The notes under the pieces were generated by a model. That model was not told the DNA's origin, ran no database searches, and saw nothing but the letters and a program-made list of their open reading frames with translations. From Cydia pomonella (Eukaryota > Arthropoda > Insecta > Lepidoptera > Tortricidae), in NCBI RefSeq assembly GCF_033807575.1, contig NC_084725.1:593001-657000 (forward strand): 64,000 bases of DNA. Direction: 5' to 3'. Of the stretch, positions 30,713-40,160 are shown in pieces. A program made the position numbers and the translations under genes. How positions within the stretch are numbered: position 1 is the first letter of the stretch; every line of letters begins with the position of its first letter.

Positions 30713-30892
30713 ATGCTCTGGTAATGAAGACTAAACTAAAAAAAAATCTATCAGAGTTATATCAAAAATACATACTGTATATGTATTCTTTCTTACGTCC
30801 CACTGCGCGTGGCAACGTGAGGGTGGATTGGGGACTTCGCGCACACCAATTAATGTATGTTATAAAATTGTGAATTATTATTAATAAGTTTT
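30713..30892. other. Short spacer between two SINEs
   Basis: TTACGTCCCACTGCGCGTGG and GGATTGGGGACTTCGCGCAC at about 30794-30843 are a diverged, reversed scrap of the SINE-B tail (cccagcagtgggacgtatat and gtgaagtccccaatccgc). Confidence 0.45.
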
Positions 30893-31152
30893 AAATATTA
30901 TAAATAATAAATATTATAGGACATTATTACACAAATTGACTAAGTCCCACAGTAAGCTCAATAAGGCTTGTGTTGAGGGTACTTAGACAACGATATATAT
31001 AATATATAAATATTTATAAATACATAGAAAACACCCATGACTCAGGAACAAATATCCATGCTCATCACACGAATAAATGCCCTTACCAGGATTTGAACCC
31101 GGGACCATCGGCTTCATAGGCAGGGTCACTACCCACTAGGCCAGACCGGTCG
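30893..31152 (-). mobile_element. SINE-A, full length
   Basis: It runs from the 3' end (AATATTATAGGACATTATTA) to the head (CACTACCCACTAGGCCAGAC, CGGTCGTC) in minus orientation. One of the best preserved copies, with box B intact. Confidence 0.9.
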
Positions 31153-31538
31153 TCAAAAGTTTTTAATTTAAGTGTTTTTATTATGTTTAATTTATTTATA
31201 TTCCGTTATACCAATAAAATCGATCGAAATTTGCCCGCGTTAGCCTCTGATTTTAAAATTTAATCGCATCATTAGGTAATCTACAATTTAATATCTACCG
31301 CGAAAACTCGGGCAAACTAATTATTTTAATTAATAACGAACTCTAGATTGATCAAATTGTCGTTTTCATACGCCTAAGCTCTATATTGTAAATTTCATAG
31401 AAATCGCTAGAGCCGTTTTTGAGAAGTTATAAAAAATGCAAATATATCTAAAAATATGATAGATTCATTTCCCGCTATTGCATGTCGTTTTGTACCCACA
31501 ATGCAAGCCTTATTGAGCTTAATATGGAGCTAGGTCAA
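31153..31538. other. No gene; SINE-A tail fragment at the end
   Basis: 31491-31530 (GTACCCACAATGCAAGCCTT) is a SINE-A tail cut by the DNA element that follows. 31380-31440 (AATTTCATAGAAATCGCTAG, AGCCGTTTTTGAGA) belongs to a common unnamed repeat. Confidence 0.5.
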
Positions 31539-32017
31539 TAGGGTTGTTTCCATCTACAAATCTTAGGGCAGGATTGTATCCCAATAAATTCTTTTGAATT
31601 ATAAGAACATGTTAAACTACTTTTAGGGGACCTGTAATGACCATATTTTTGTAAATATTGAATTTAAAATATCTTTTGGCACACGTCACGTGACCAAACT
31701 CGAAATGTCTTTGAAGATTCTGATGACGTCACAACTCTCGGATTGACACTGTTGACAGTTAGGCGATAAACAACAAATGACAAATGTCAGTTGACAGTTC
31801 GTATCTTCTACGTGTGTATGTAGTTATGTGTCAAACCGTAAACTGTGACGTCACACAATTTTCAAAGAGCGTTTTGGACGCGAAAGCATCTGTCAAAATG
31901 TATTTTGTTAATTTAACATATTTAAAGCCGTTTTCAGTATAAAAGTTGAATTTTAGGGCAACTTTTAGTTGATATAGAACGTAATACAAGCGTTTCAAAA
32001 AATTGGAAACAACCCTA
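31539..32017. mobile_element. 479-bp DNA element, TAGGGTTGTTTCCA ends, copy 2
   Basis: The ends TAGGGTTGTTTCCATC and TTGGAAACAACCCTA are perfect inverted repeats over at least 14 bases. It is nearly identical to 10447-10924 in the same orientation, with about one length difference and scattered substitutions. It inserted into a SINE-A tail. Non-autonomous. Confidence 0.9.
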
Positions 32018-32385
32018 TTGTGCCATAATATTAATTTATGCATTTTATTTACATGTATAAAATTGATACTACAATTAACCTTCAACATATTTTTTTTTTA
32101 TTTTTTTTATTTATTTATTTAAGAAACAAACAGTCTTTTATAGTTATATATAGCACAGGAACTTTTCTTAAAACTAGACTTACAGTTTCCTTAATGAAAA
32201 TATTTTAACATCATGCTTATTAAATTAAGTAGTTTCTACATAGTAAAACAGAGCTATTTGTGCGCGCAAAAACAAAAAACAAACAAAAGAAAAGAAAAAT
32301 TTGAAAAGAAAAAAGAAAAATTTAAACTTATAACATATCTCCATACTAGAACAAAATATCATCAATTCTCAATGATCTTACCATC
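32018..32385. other. No gene; reversed LINE tail
   Basis: 32095-32165 (TTATTTATTTAAGAAACAAA, CAGTC) is a LINE 3' end in reverse. 32270-32325 is an AAAG-rich low-complexity run. Confidence 0.5.
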
Positions 32386-32500
32386 CGTGACGTCATCCCA
32401 GGTGGGCGGAGCGGGGCGTGGTGGAGGGGCGTGGTCTGCGTTCATTGACCCGACTGTAGGATATATATATAGACTCATTTGCAAGTCTATGTTGGTATGT
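32386..32500 (+). promoter_or_regulatory. Core-promoter-like block: CRE, GC boxes, TATA
   Basis: In 80 bases the plus strand holds a CRE TGACGTCA (32388-32395), GGGCGG (32404-32409), two GGGGCGTGG KLF/Sp1-type boxes (32413-32421 and 32426-32434) and a TATATATA box (32462-32469). A start about 30 bases downstream would lie near 32492-32500. The order and spacing fit an RNA polymerase II promoter for the plus-strand exon candidates at 34977 and 35439. This is inference; expression data are needed. Confidence 0.45.
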
Positions 32501-32847
32501 AGATGTTTGTGGTTAAGGTTTATAAGGTTTGATATTGCCTTAATGTGTGCTTGAATGTGTGATCAAATATATCGAGCCGAATAAAGGGAGAAAAATATGT
32601 GAACATGAATTTAAATTTTCAAGGAGCTGTATTCATTCAATGTTCAATATATTCTATATTCAAATAGGCCTAGCAACAAGGACTTATAAGTTGCTGACCA
32701 AGTATACATTTAGGCTGACCAGATATATTTAATGTTCATCGAAATAGGAATATTTTGCAGATCGATTTAATTATATCCCTTTTAAATTGTCAAGTATTAC
32801 AAATATCATCTTCATCTAATTATAATAAAACTTTTTAACAAAAAATA
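32501..32847. other. No gene accepted
   Basis: AT-rich. If the promoter at 32386 is used, a leader and first intron would start here; TTGGTATGT near 32489 is one weak donor. Confidence 0.35.
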
Positions 32848-33092
32848 AAACCGACTTCAAATATTACCGAAAACGCCATACATGTACCTATAACATTTGA
32901 AGAGTTCCCTCGATTTCTCCAAGATCCCATCATCAGACCCCCGACTTGGTGCCAACTGGACCATCTCGGGGTTATACCCGTTCGATTAAAAAAAAAATTA
33001 AAATCGGTTCACGATTCTCGGAGATATCGAGTAACATACATACAAAAGAAATCAGTCGAATTGAGAACCTCCTCCTTTTTTGAAGTCTGTTA
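32848..33092 (-). repeat. CCGACTTCAA..AGGAGGAGG repeat
   Basis: It runs from AAAACCGACTTCAAATATTA to GAGAACCTCCTCCTTTTTTG. It contains TTTGAAGAGTTCCCTCGATT and AGATCCCATCATCAGACCC, as in 4309-4925 reversed. Confidence 0.7.
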
Positions 33093-33235
33093 AAAAGAGC
33101 AATTTATTGTTGCAGTTATTATTGTTCTTAAAAAAACATAGATATGTCAAACTTAATAATAAGGATTTCACAAAATGATCGTCAAACACCAAAATTGTAT
33201 AAAAATAATAGTCGAGAAACTTTCTAGAATAAAAT
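33093..33235. other. Spacer, nothing recognised
   Basis: AT-rich sequence between two repeats. Confidence 0.4.
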
Positions 33236-33585
33236 CTAAATGTTCCGATTCCTCATGGATCCCACCATCAGAACTGAGTTGTGACAAAAACGGGACCAAT
33301 CTGTATATATATAGATTTAAGATTTTTTTTTTAAATCGGTACCCCTAGTGTAAATAAATTCGATTTCGAAACGTGACGTACGCGTTTGCCTTTAGTCTCA
33401 TTTTGTATTGGATTTAGAAAGAGCGCGCCAAGCGGGACGTTTTGGAAACTCAAAATCCTATACAAAATGAGACTTAACGCAAACGCGTTCGTCACGTTAC
33501 GATGTCCATTAAATTTACACTAGGGGTACCGGTCAGAAATGACGGAGTTATGAAGTAACAAACATTAAAAAAAACACACCGATTT
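33236..33585 (-). repeat. Second CCGACTTCAA repeat, split by a MITE
   Basis: GATTCCTCATGGATCCCACC, GACAAAAACGGGACCAATCT and TTTTTTAAATCGG are followed, after the 189-bp MITE, by TCAGAAATGACGGAGTTATG and AAGTAACA. Joined, this is the reverse complement of about 4387-4530, so the uninterrupted sequence is known. Confidence 0.8.
33340..33528. mobile_element. 189-bp MITE, TACCCCTAGTGTAAAT ends, copy 2
   Basis: TACCCCTAGTGTAAATAAAT begins it and AAATTTACACTAGGGGTA ends it. It is the reverse complement of 12577-12765, with equal length and few differences. CGGT lies directly on both sides, one base shifted, as a probable target duplication. Confidence 0.9.
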
Positions 33586-33935
33586 TTTTTATACTACTAC
33601 GGTGGCAAACAAGCATAAGGCCCGCCTGATGGTAAGCAGTATCCGTAGCCTATGTACGCCTGCAACTCCAGAGGAGTTACATGCGCGTTGCCGACCCTAA
33701 CCCCCTCCCACCCTCGTTGAGCTCTGGCAACCTTACTCACCGGCAGGAACACAACACTATGAGTAGGGTCTAGTGTTATTTGGCTGCGGTTTTCTGTAAG
33801 GTGGAGGTACTTCCCCAGTTGGGCTCTGCTCTAGATCTGGATCATACATCCGCTGGCTGTACCCTACCACACAAAGCGAGATGACATTCACAGTGCCCAT
33901 ACCTCTCTTCCGGACGGATGGTTTCGGACAAAATG
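33586..33935 (-). mobile_element. LPSGG LINE 3' end
   Basis: On the minus strand: RGMGTVNVISLCVVGYSQRM, IQIQSRAQLGKYLHLTEN (frame-shifted), then the tail LPSGGPYACLPP and an A-run. It lies inside the CCGACTTCAA repeat and is therefore younger. A plus-strand scrap of a LINE C terminus (SHSxLWR.LSPAVF at 33955-34012) follows. Confidence 0.7.
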
Positions 33936-34015
33936 TATGATGCCCTTTAACCTACTTTCTGCCTCGCACAGCTAAACTGTGGAGATAACTCTCGCCCGCA
34001 GTATTTCTTACATTT

Positions 34016-34204
34016 AAATATATGTAATATTGTAAATTACAATAGGAAATAAACAAATAATTCAAAATTAACCTACTTATAAAAATCAAATATAAAAATA
34101 CTATTATGTATAATTACGCCGGGTAATAAATGATTGCCTTAAACTATTAATTAGGTAAATATTTACAGTATAATGCCTCATTCATTAACTGTTCAAAAAA
34201 CATA
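34016..34204. other. Spacer, nothing recognised
   Basis: AT-rich sequence. Confidence 0.4.
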
Positions 34205-34461
34205 CATATACGTTGTCCACGACTTCGTCCGCGTGGATTTATTTCCCGAAACGCTTTCAACCCCTTTTTTACCGTAATAGGGGATGAATTTTCAGAAAGG
34301 CTGAAATGACTTTTCACGTATTTTATGAAAATTTCTTATTACGAAATCTCAAGATCCTAATTTAGTTTAAAACTTGATCCCCATACAAATTGTCATCCCA
34401 TTTTTAACTCCGTTAGAGGATGAATTTCCAAAGACGATGAAATAACTTATCTTCTATTTAA

Positions 34462-34494
<33 letters not shown>

Positions 34495-34852
34495 TATAAT
34501 ACCTTTTCACAAAGTTTTAAGTTCCTAACTTAAATTAAATCTAGTTTAACCATACAAACTTTCATCCCCTTTTTAACCCACTTAGGGATGGAGTTATAAA
34601 AACGCTGAAATCGATTTTCTTCTATTTTTATATAATACCTCTCCACTAAATTTCAAGTTCCTAAGTTAAAATGAAACTTGATCCCTATACAAACTTTCAT
34701 CCCCCTTTTAACCCCCTTAGGGAATTAATTTCCAAAAACCTTTAATAGTGTGCAAATATCAAATCTCTAGCTTTTGTACTTTGGACGGCTCTACATTAAT
34801 GAATCAGTCTGTCAGTTAGGACACACGCCTTTATATACTATATAGATTAATA
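34205..34852 (+). repeat. Repeat with about four internal ~140-bp units
   Basis: The units share CCATACAAACTTTCATCCCC, TTTTAACCCCCTTAGGG and CAAGTTCCTAA. Starts lie near 34240, 34375, 34550 and 34690. The leading part GTCCACGACTTCGTCCGCGT and the end TTTATATACTATATAGAT are those of a common insect repeat. Non-coding. Confidence 0.75.
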
Positions 34853-34976
34853 CATTTTATTGTCCTAAATCTTAGGCTAGGTTTTTTGCAATAATGTATT
34901 AAAATAATATTAAAACTTTCATAATTACAATGCAAAGTAATAAAGTTACGCATCTAATTTGTGTTTTTATTTCCAG
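34853..34976. other. Spacer ending in a 3' splice-site-like sequence
   Basis: TTTGTGTTTTTATTTCCAG at 34958-34976 is a good acceptor with a pyrimidine tract. Confidence 0.4.
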
Positions 34977-35438
34977 ATGCCGAGAAGACAAACAAACACA
35001 CGCACAAGCCTACGAGAAAAAAGTTCTTAACTAGTGCAATGTTAAATTTAGGTATTGTTATAAATAGTTTCCGTATTTAATCGCGAGTTTTTGGTGCTAT
35101 GGTGTTAAGTTTACTAGAGTCAGATCTTTTTTTTATATCGCTGTGTTTATTTTTTTTTTCAACTTCAATATGTGTCGGACTTCATAATCAATCTAAATAT
35201 TGATTCGTTAAAATTTTCGCCGCTTTTCTAACCTAAAATGTTAAATAACTTATGATGAACAGTAAACAAACGATGAACAACGTTCAAACAAACAATGAAA
35301 TTTGAACCGTGAACAATGAATTTTCAAACGTGAACTGGCAAATGGACCTTGAACAAACAATGCAGTGAAGCAATGAACCTTGAACAGACAGTGAAACTTG
35401 AACAATATGTTTGAACGGTGTCGATAAAAGATGTATAT
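34977..35438 (+). other. Possible 5' untranslated part of a host exon
   Basis: If the acceptor at 34976 is used, this would be leader sequence before the ATG at 35439. It contains many short upstream frames (for example MPRRQTNTRTSLREKSS at 34978) and, at 35250-35410, irregular repeats of TGAACAAACAATG and TGAACCTTGAAC. Such repeated upstream ATGs would strongly reduce translation. Wholly inferred. Confidence 0.3.
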
Positions 35439-35603
35439 ATGAGTGAGTGTCGCGATTGGGACATGTACACCACGTGGTACAGGGGGGATGGGGGAATGCA
35501 CCATCAGATGGGCATGTACCACCATGGCCCGCCGATGATTAAGACTGAAGCAGGGGTCAATAGCGACTGCATGATGGCGGTCGATTACGCCCCACCTATT
35601 AAG
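35439..35603 (+). CDS. Candidate first coding exon, 55 codons, unknown host gene
   Basis: From ATG at 35439 the frame reads MSECRDWDMYTTWYRGDGG, then MHHQMGMYHHGPP, MIKTEAGVNSDCMM and AVDYAPPIK, and stops at a strong donor AAG|GTAAGA (35603/35604), phase 0. The frame is also open upstream to 35418. G+C content is much higher than in the flanks. IKTE fits a sumoylation motif (psi-K-x-E), and the acidic/aromatic start with Met-His-Tyr repeats would suit a short activation domain of a transcription factor; that is inference. I could not match it to a named protein. A decayed tandem copy lies 721 bases downstream. It could instead be part of an unknown repeat. Confidence 0.5.
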
Positions 35604-36101
35604 GTAAGACTTTTTCTTTTAAGGTTTATTTTAGGTTATATTCTAATCTTGGAGCGGCAAAAACATATAATAGATACAAATCATAATTGATTAAGAAATT
35701 TATATGCAAATAAAATCAACTTTATTTATTTCTTGAAAAATTCTTTATTAGTAAAATGCTAAAGTATGTCACTTTTTGATTATATGTAATGGCATTAAGG
35801 TTCAAAAGTGAAAAACCTTAAAATTCTGTTACTGTACAAAAATCTTTCTTAATACCCTAAGACATTATTTACTTTTGTCACCCAAAGGATCAAATATAAA
35901 TTCGCTGATATAGAGAACATTAATTATCTAAATTTCTAAAATATGGAATTTAGGTATTTCAAAAGTGTCCCAAATAGTCTGGCATCTTGTTTTATCATTA
36001 ACTATAAGTTAGTGGTAAAACCATGCAAGGCAGGTTTTAACCACATCCGAGATTCATTTCAATTTTTTTTATTTATACTTTACTTAGCTAAAGACCGAAT
36101 A
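35604..36101. other. Intron-like AT-rich stretch
   Basis: No repeat from elsewhere in the window; the 71-codon frame at 35943 has no known motif. Confidence 0.4.
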
Positions 36102-36431
36102 ATGAACCTTGAACAAACAATATCAGCATGTTTGAACGGTGTCGAAAAAAGATGTTAACACTCGTGAGTGTCACGACTGGGACATGTACGTGGTACGGAT
36201 GAGGGGATGCACTACCAGGTCAGTACGGTCACGCTCCGTGATAGATGAGCCATTAAGGGTCCTAGCTAAATTGGTTTTTATTTACTTACCCTATGGCATG
36301 CCCAATTTAGCTACATCTCTACATAGCTCAACATTTACGGAGCGTGACTGTATCTCCACGGCCCGCCGAAGATTAAAGCTGGGGTCAATAGCGACTGCAA
36401 AGACCGCGGTCGATTACGCCCCACCTATTAG
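36102..36431 (+). pseudogene. Decayed tandem copy of the 35439 exon
   Basis: AATGAACCTTGAACAAACAA, TGTTTGAACGGTGTCGAAAA, GACTGGGACATGTACGTGG, GGCCCGCCGAAGATTAAAGC and GTCGATTACGCCCCACCTAT align with 35371-35603. The copy has lost the start codon (ATGAGT became GTGAGT), has small deletions that shift the frame, carries a 125-bp MITE, and yet keeps the donor TAG|GTAAGG. It cannot encode the 55-residue segment. Confidence 0.75.
36226..36350. mobile_element. 125-bp MITE with TA duplication inside the exon copy
   Basis: The ends CGGTCACGCTCCGT and ACGGAGCGTGACTG are inverted repeats with one mismatch in 14. TA stands at 36224-36225 and 36351-36352. Inside, CTAGCTAAATTGG and CCAATTTAGCTAC also pair. 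The TA target and short ends suggest Tc1/mariner mobilisation. Confidence 0.85.
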
Positions 36432-36961
36432 GTAAGGTATGACTTTTTTACCTGACTGTATCAGAAATATGATAAGTTTTTCGAGCGCATGTAAATATGT
36501 CCATTTCTTTGGCGAGCTCTATAGCTCAAACGGCTGAACGGTTTTTGACATATGAGGTGTCGTTGAATTCGTCAGAATTGTGGTACTTATAAGAAGTCAC
36601 AGCGGTAAGATACCGATCTTTCAGTGTCAAAAGTGACGTTTTGGTTGAAGAAATGTGTTCCGTAGTCAACTAGGAACCCTTATAGTTTCGCCATGTCTGT
36701 CTGTCTGTCCATCCGGGATTCGTTCCGTGGCCGTTAGTGATAGCAAGTTGCAATTTGTCATGGATAAATAAATCAATGATTCTGACAAAGTGGTAAACTA
36801 GAAACTACAATGGTTTTTTATTCAATTCTATTTTATTCTAACCTCGGCATACAAGCAAACGAAAACACAATTGCAGCGCCATCTACGCCAAGCATAGCGC
36901 GGTTAACCTCAAGTCAATGTGTTTGTTAAGTTCCTAACTCAAGTTAAGAAATTATTATATT
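36432..36961. other. No gene; repeat scraps
   Basis: 36658-36720 (GTTCCGTAGTCAACTAGGAA then GTCTGTCTGTCTGTCC) is a remnant of the GAGTCGGACTCGCCC repeat. The rest is unrecognised. Confidence 0.4.
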
Positions 36962-37200
36962 TTTTAACCCCTGATTCAAAAAAAGGGGTGTTATACATTT
37001 AACGCCACTCTTTTTCTATGGCATCGTAGCTCTCAAAAGCATAGATCGATTTCAATGCAGTTTGTTTACGTGAAAGCGAGTTTCTTTTGCTGTGGTTCTT
37101 AGCTATGTTTGATAAAATAGATCTAGCAGTTTGAAGACAATCAGCTCTTTTCCAAAATGATGTAAGCGATTTTTGGCATTAAATGGTTCCAAACCTTAAG
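36962..37200. repeat. TTAACCCCTGATTCAAAAAAAGGGGTGTTAT repeat
   Basis: The opening AACCCCTGATTC..AAAAGGGGTG, with a CCCC/GGGG stem, is a repeat start I have seen widely in insect DNA; only this one copy is in the window. Non-coding. Confidence 0.4.
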
Positions 37201-37209
37201 TGGTTTTTA

Positions 37210-37330
37210 AATTTTAAATTTAATGGTTATTTATTTATTTAAACTTTATTGCACAAAAGAAAAACTTAATGTACAAAAGGCGAACTTAATGCCATGATGC
37301 ATTCTCTACCAGTCAACCTTAGGGCAAAGC
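37210..37330 (-). mobile_element. LINE 3' tail (TTTATTGCACAAAAG)
   Basis: TTATTTATTTAAACTTTATT, GCACAAAAGAAAAACTTAAT and GTACAAAAGGCGAACTTAAT match 46395-46462. On the minus strand this gives an AATAAAG end signal and a short A/T tail. Confidence 0.6.
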
Positions 37331-37984
37331 AGAAAAGATTGTAGACGGTGCATTTAAAACTAAAGAAATTGTTATTGATAGAATTAGAGACCTAAAACAC
37401 ATAAATTAATTATAAACTACTTAAATACATAAAGATACATACATAAATAAATTTAATTCTAAACCTAGAACTGAAGCACACAGAAACACAATCGTAGCTC
37501 CATCTATGTTAAGCTTTGCGTGTTCATCCTCATGAGAGTTAAGACCAGGGCACTCCGGATCCGTGTTCGTAGATGTGCACGTGCACGATCAAAAATGTTA
37601 TACCCATGCACGCACACGTCACGCAGGCAATGTACCGCCTCTCATAAAGATCTGTATATTACAACTCGCACGTGCACGCATCTGGTGCGCACAGGTTTTT
37701 ATCCTCATTAGTGTTAATTCGTTGCGTAGCCATTGCGCTGTTCAATCATAGATCATTTCTGCAACAATTATACTTATTACTAGTATTCATTATCAGCTGT
37801 CAATGGAAGCAGGAAAACAGTTGATAATGATTGGATTACCATTGATTTACATTTGTTAATTGTGATTGAGGTTCCGGGTTGAATGCAGTCGAGCGATGAT
37901 TTCTGTTGAACTTTACGTGTACTCTTAATAATTTCGATAGGAGTACAAATACTCAGACGGATTCAGTATTGTAGTGCGAATGGA
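37331..37984. other. No gene accepted; E-box-rich patch at 37560-37690
   Basis: The patch has GTGCACGTGCAC (37576-37587, a perfect palindrome), GCACGTGCACGCATC and CACGCACACGTCACGC, that is, several CACGTG or CACG sites. Two overlapping frames of about 62 codons there have no known motif. Confidence 0.4.
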
Positions 37985-38630
37985 ATTGGGCGGGACATAT
38001 TTGCCAGAAGTATATACAAGACCGTAATATGACCCATCCTGGTCTGGACACTAACTTTGAAGGAAGAAAGTAAGCTTCTGGTGGCTGAGAGGAAGATTCT
38101 TCGCAAAATCCTCGGTCCAACGCAGCGACCCGATGGCAGCTGGAGAATCCGCAAAAACGTCGAAGTCGAACAGATAGTAGCTGAGCCAAATATCATGCGT
38201 GTCACAAAGGCGCAAAATCTTCGGTGGATCGGGTACTGAAAAGACCGTTTGAGGAAAAACCGGTATCGATGGGCGGATGTGGTTGACACGGATCTGCGCG
38301 AGCTCCAGGTTGAAGACTGGCGAGAAACTGCACAGGGACGGGATCAGTCGCGAGCAGTCGTGTTGGAGGCCAAGACACACTTTGGGTTGCTGCGCCAGAG
38401 GAGTCGTAGTATTGCCAGGCAGAGTGATGGCAGGTGGACCAAAATTTAAACGTAATATTGGTGGCCGCTTTCGTATGAAAGAAGCGCCTGGCGTCCGTAA
38501 GTTCGTTGCGATATTCGGAAGATCGCGGGGCACTTCTGGATGAGATGAGACTAGCCCAGGATCGGGATAAGTGGTGTACAGGAAGTCGGCCTTTGCTTAG
38601 CAGTAGGCGACGGGAGGCTAAAATGATGTT
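37985..38630 (+). mobile_element. RTE-like LINE, C-terminal 150 codons
   Basis: The plus strand reads LLVAERKILRKILGPTQRPD, GSWRIRKNVEVEQI, TKAQNLRWIGY, a stop, then RLRKNRYRWADVVDTDLREL, QVEDWRETAQGRDQSRAV. ERK.LR.I.GP...DG.WRIR.N and LRWIGH are marks of the region after RT in RTE-type LINEs. The last part (38555-38625, RDRDKWCTGSRPLLSSRRRE) is the end of a related element. One stop (H to stop after WIGY) and frame changes show it is dead. Confidence 0.8.
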
Positions 38631-39886
38631 TATAAATACAAGTTTTCCAGCTTTCTAACTCTCATTCCGAGGTTGATACCGTTTTTGGGCTTAAGATAAC
38701 TAGGCAATATAGATTGTAATTTGTAAGTTATTATCTAGTTACTTTTTATAGCGAATATACATTTAAGTTAAACTGTTTAAATTTATTAAAGTCATGTGGG
38801 GTAAGGAAACTGTCTAATTTGCACGGGGCTAAATAAACAGCACGAAGGATTCCCTACAAGTGTTTCAGTTACACCATCTAACCTTAACTAATTTGACACT
38901 TCGATTAGTTGGATTGATTCGCAACTCTGCTACGTAAGTTTTAGTTTTGTAATTTCTAAAAAACGTTTCTTCTAGGTATTTCAATTTACAGATAATTAAG
39001 TGATCGATTACTTCTCACAGCTTTTCACGAACAATTTTAATCAATTCGTCATAATCCGAGATTGCTTTAGCGGTACCACACAATGGCGCCCGGCTTAACA
39101 AAAAATTAAAATATCTCAAGTGCAACGTAAAATTCATTCACTATCAATCTAGGTACGGTTATCAAACATCCGTCCCCGTGCTGACCATTAACAAAGATTA
39201 AAAAAAAGTTTAAAAAACAACCTGTTTGGTTTATTCTCCAAGTGTCACGCACGATCGCCCGTTTCTCTATGGTTTGGCGTCGCGCGGGCTTTTTACTTTT
39301 TTATCTTATTTTTTAATCTTTCTCGGAGGCTGCGGTCGGCACGTTTATGGTACGTGGGTAATCATCTAGTTAACTTTTGATCCACCTGTTGGCTCATTCA
39401 TGGAGGATGAATGGGTGGCAGTGCGGAAGGAATGGGTGCTGTGAGAGGGAGGCGATTCCAAACATACATTTTAATATCCAAGCGATGTCATTTTGTATCA
39501 TTCGTGCGTGCGTTTCGCTTGTATTCGTCGCAGGTATTGGCGCAATCGAAAGGCTAATGATACAAAATGATGTCAAAATTTTAGTTTAAATTGGGCTCGG
39601 CATAGTGAACTATGTATACAACAAGCATACCATCACCGCGCGTGCGCTTAAAATAGTCTTTGATTTTTAGTATTCCGTACAAAACTTTGTTCACGGAACA
39701 CTTATAGAATCACTTTGGTTTTGCAAATCGGTCATATGCGTTTTTTTTCTATATTATTATATTTGTGTCTCTAAATACTTTTTACTTTGGTAAAATAAAG
39801 ACGTCAACACTTAAAAAAAACTGAGTCCCCGCCTGTGCGGATGAAACGCTGTATTAGTTTTTGAAAAGTATTTATATAAATAAATA
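38631..39886. other. No gene accepted
   Basis: Mostly AT-rich. 39240-39350 is a CpG-containing patch (ACGATCGCCCGTTTCTCTAT, GGTTTGGCGTCGCGCGGGC). At 39484-39510 and 39555-39580 ATGTCATTTTGTATCATT and AATGATACAAAATGATGTC form an inverted repeat about 50 bases apart, likely a small hairpin element. 39665-39745 is a GAGTCGGACTCGCCC remnant. Confidence 0.45.
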
Positions 39887-40158
39887 ATAAATAAATATTA
39901 TAGGACATTAATACACAAATTGACTAAGTCCCACAGTAAGCTTAATAAGGCTTGTATTGAGGGTACTTAGACAACGATATATATAATATATACATACATA
40001 TTTTATAAATACTTAAATACATAGAAAACACCCATGACACAGGAACAAAAATATCCATGTTCATCACGCGAATAAATGGCCTTACCAGGATTTGAACCTG
40101 GGACCATCGGCTTCATAGGCAGGGTCACTACCCACGAGGCCAGACCGGTCGTCAAAAT
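39887..40158 (-). mobile_element. SINE-A
   Basis: Tail AATATTATAGGACATTAATA at the left, head CACTACCCACGAGGCCAGAC at the right. It is followed within three bases by an AAGCTTTTAT element, as at 22137-22145. Confidence 0.85.
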
Positions 40159-40160
40159 TA

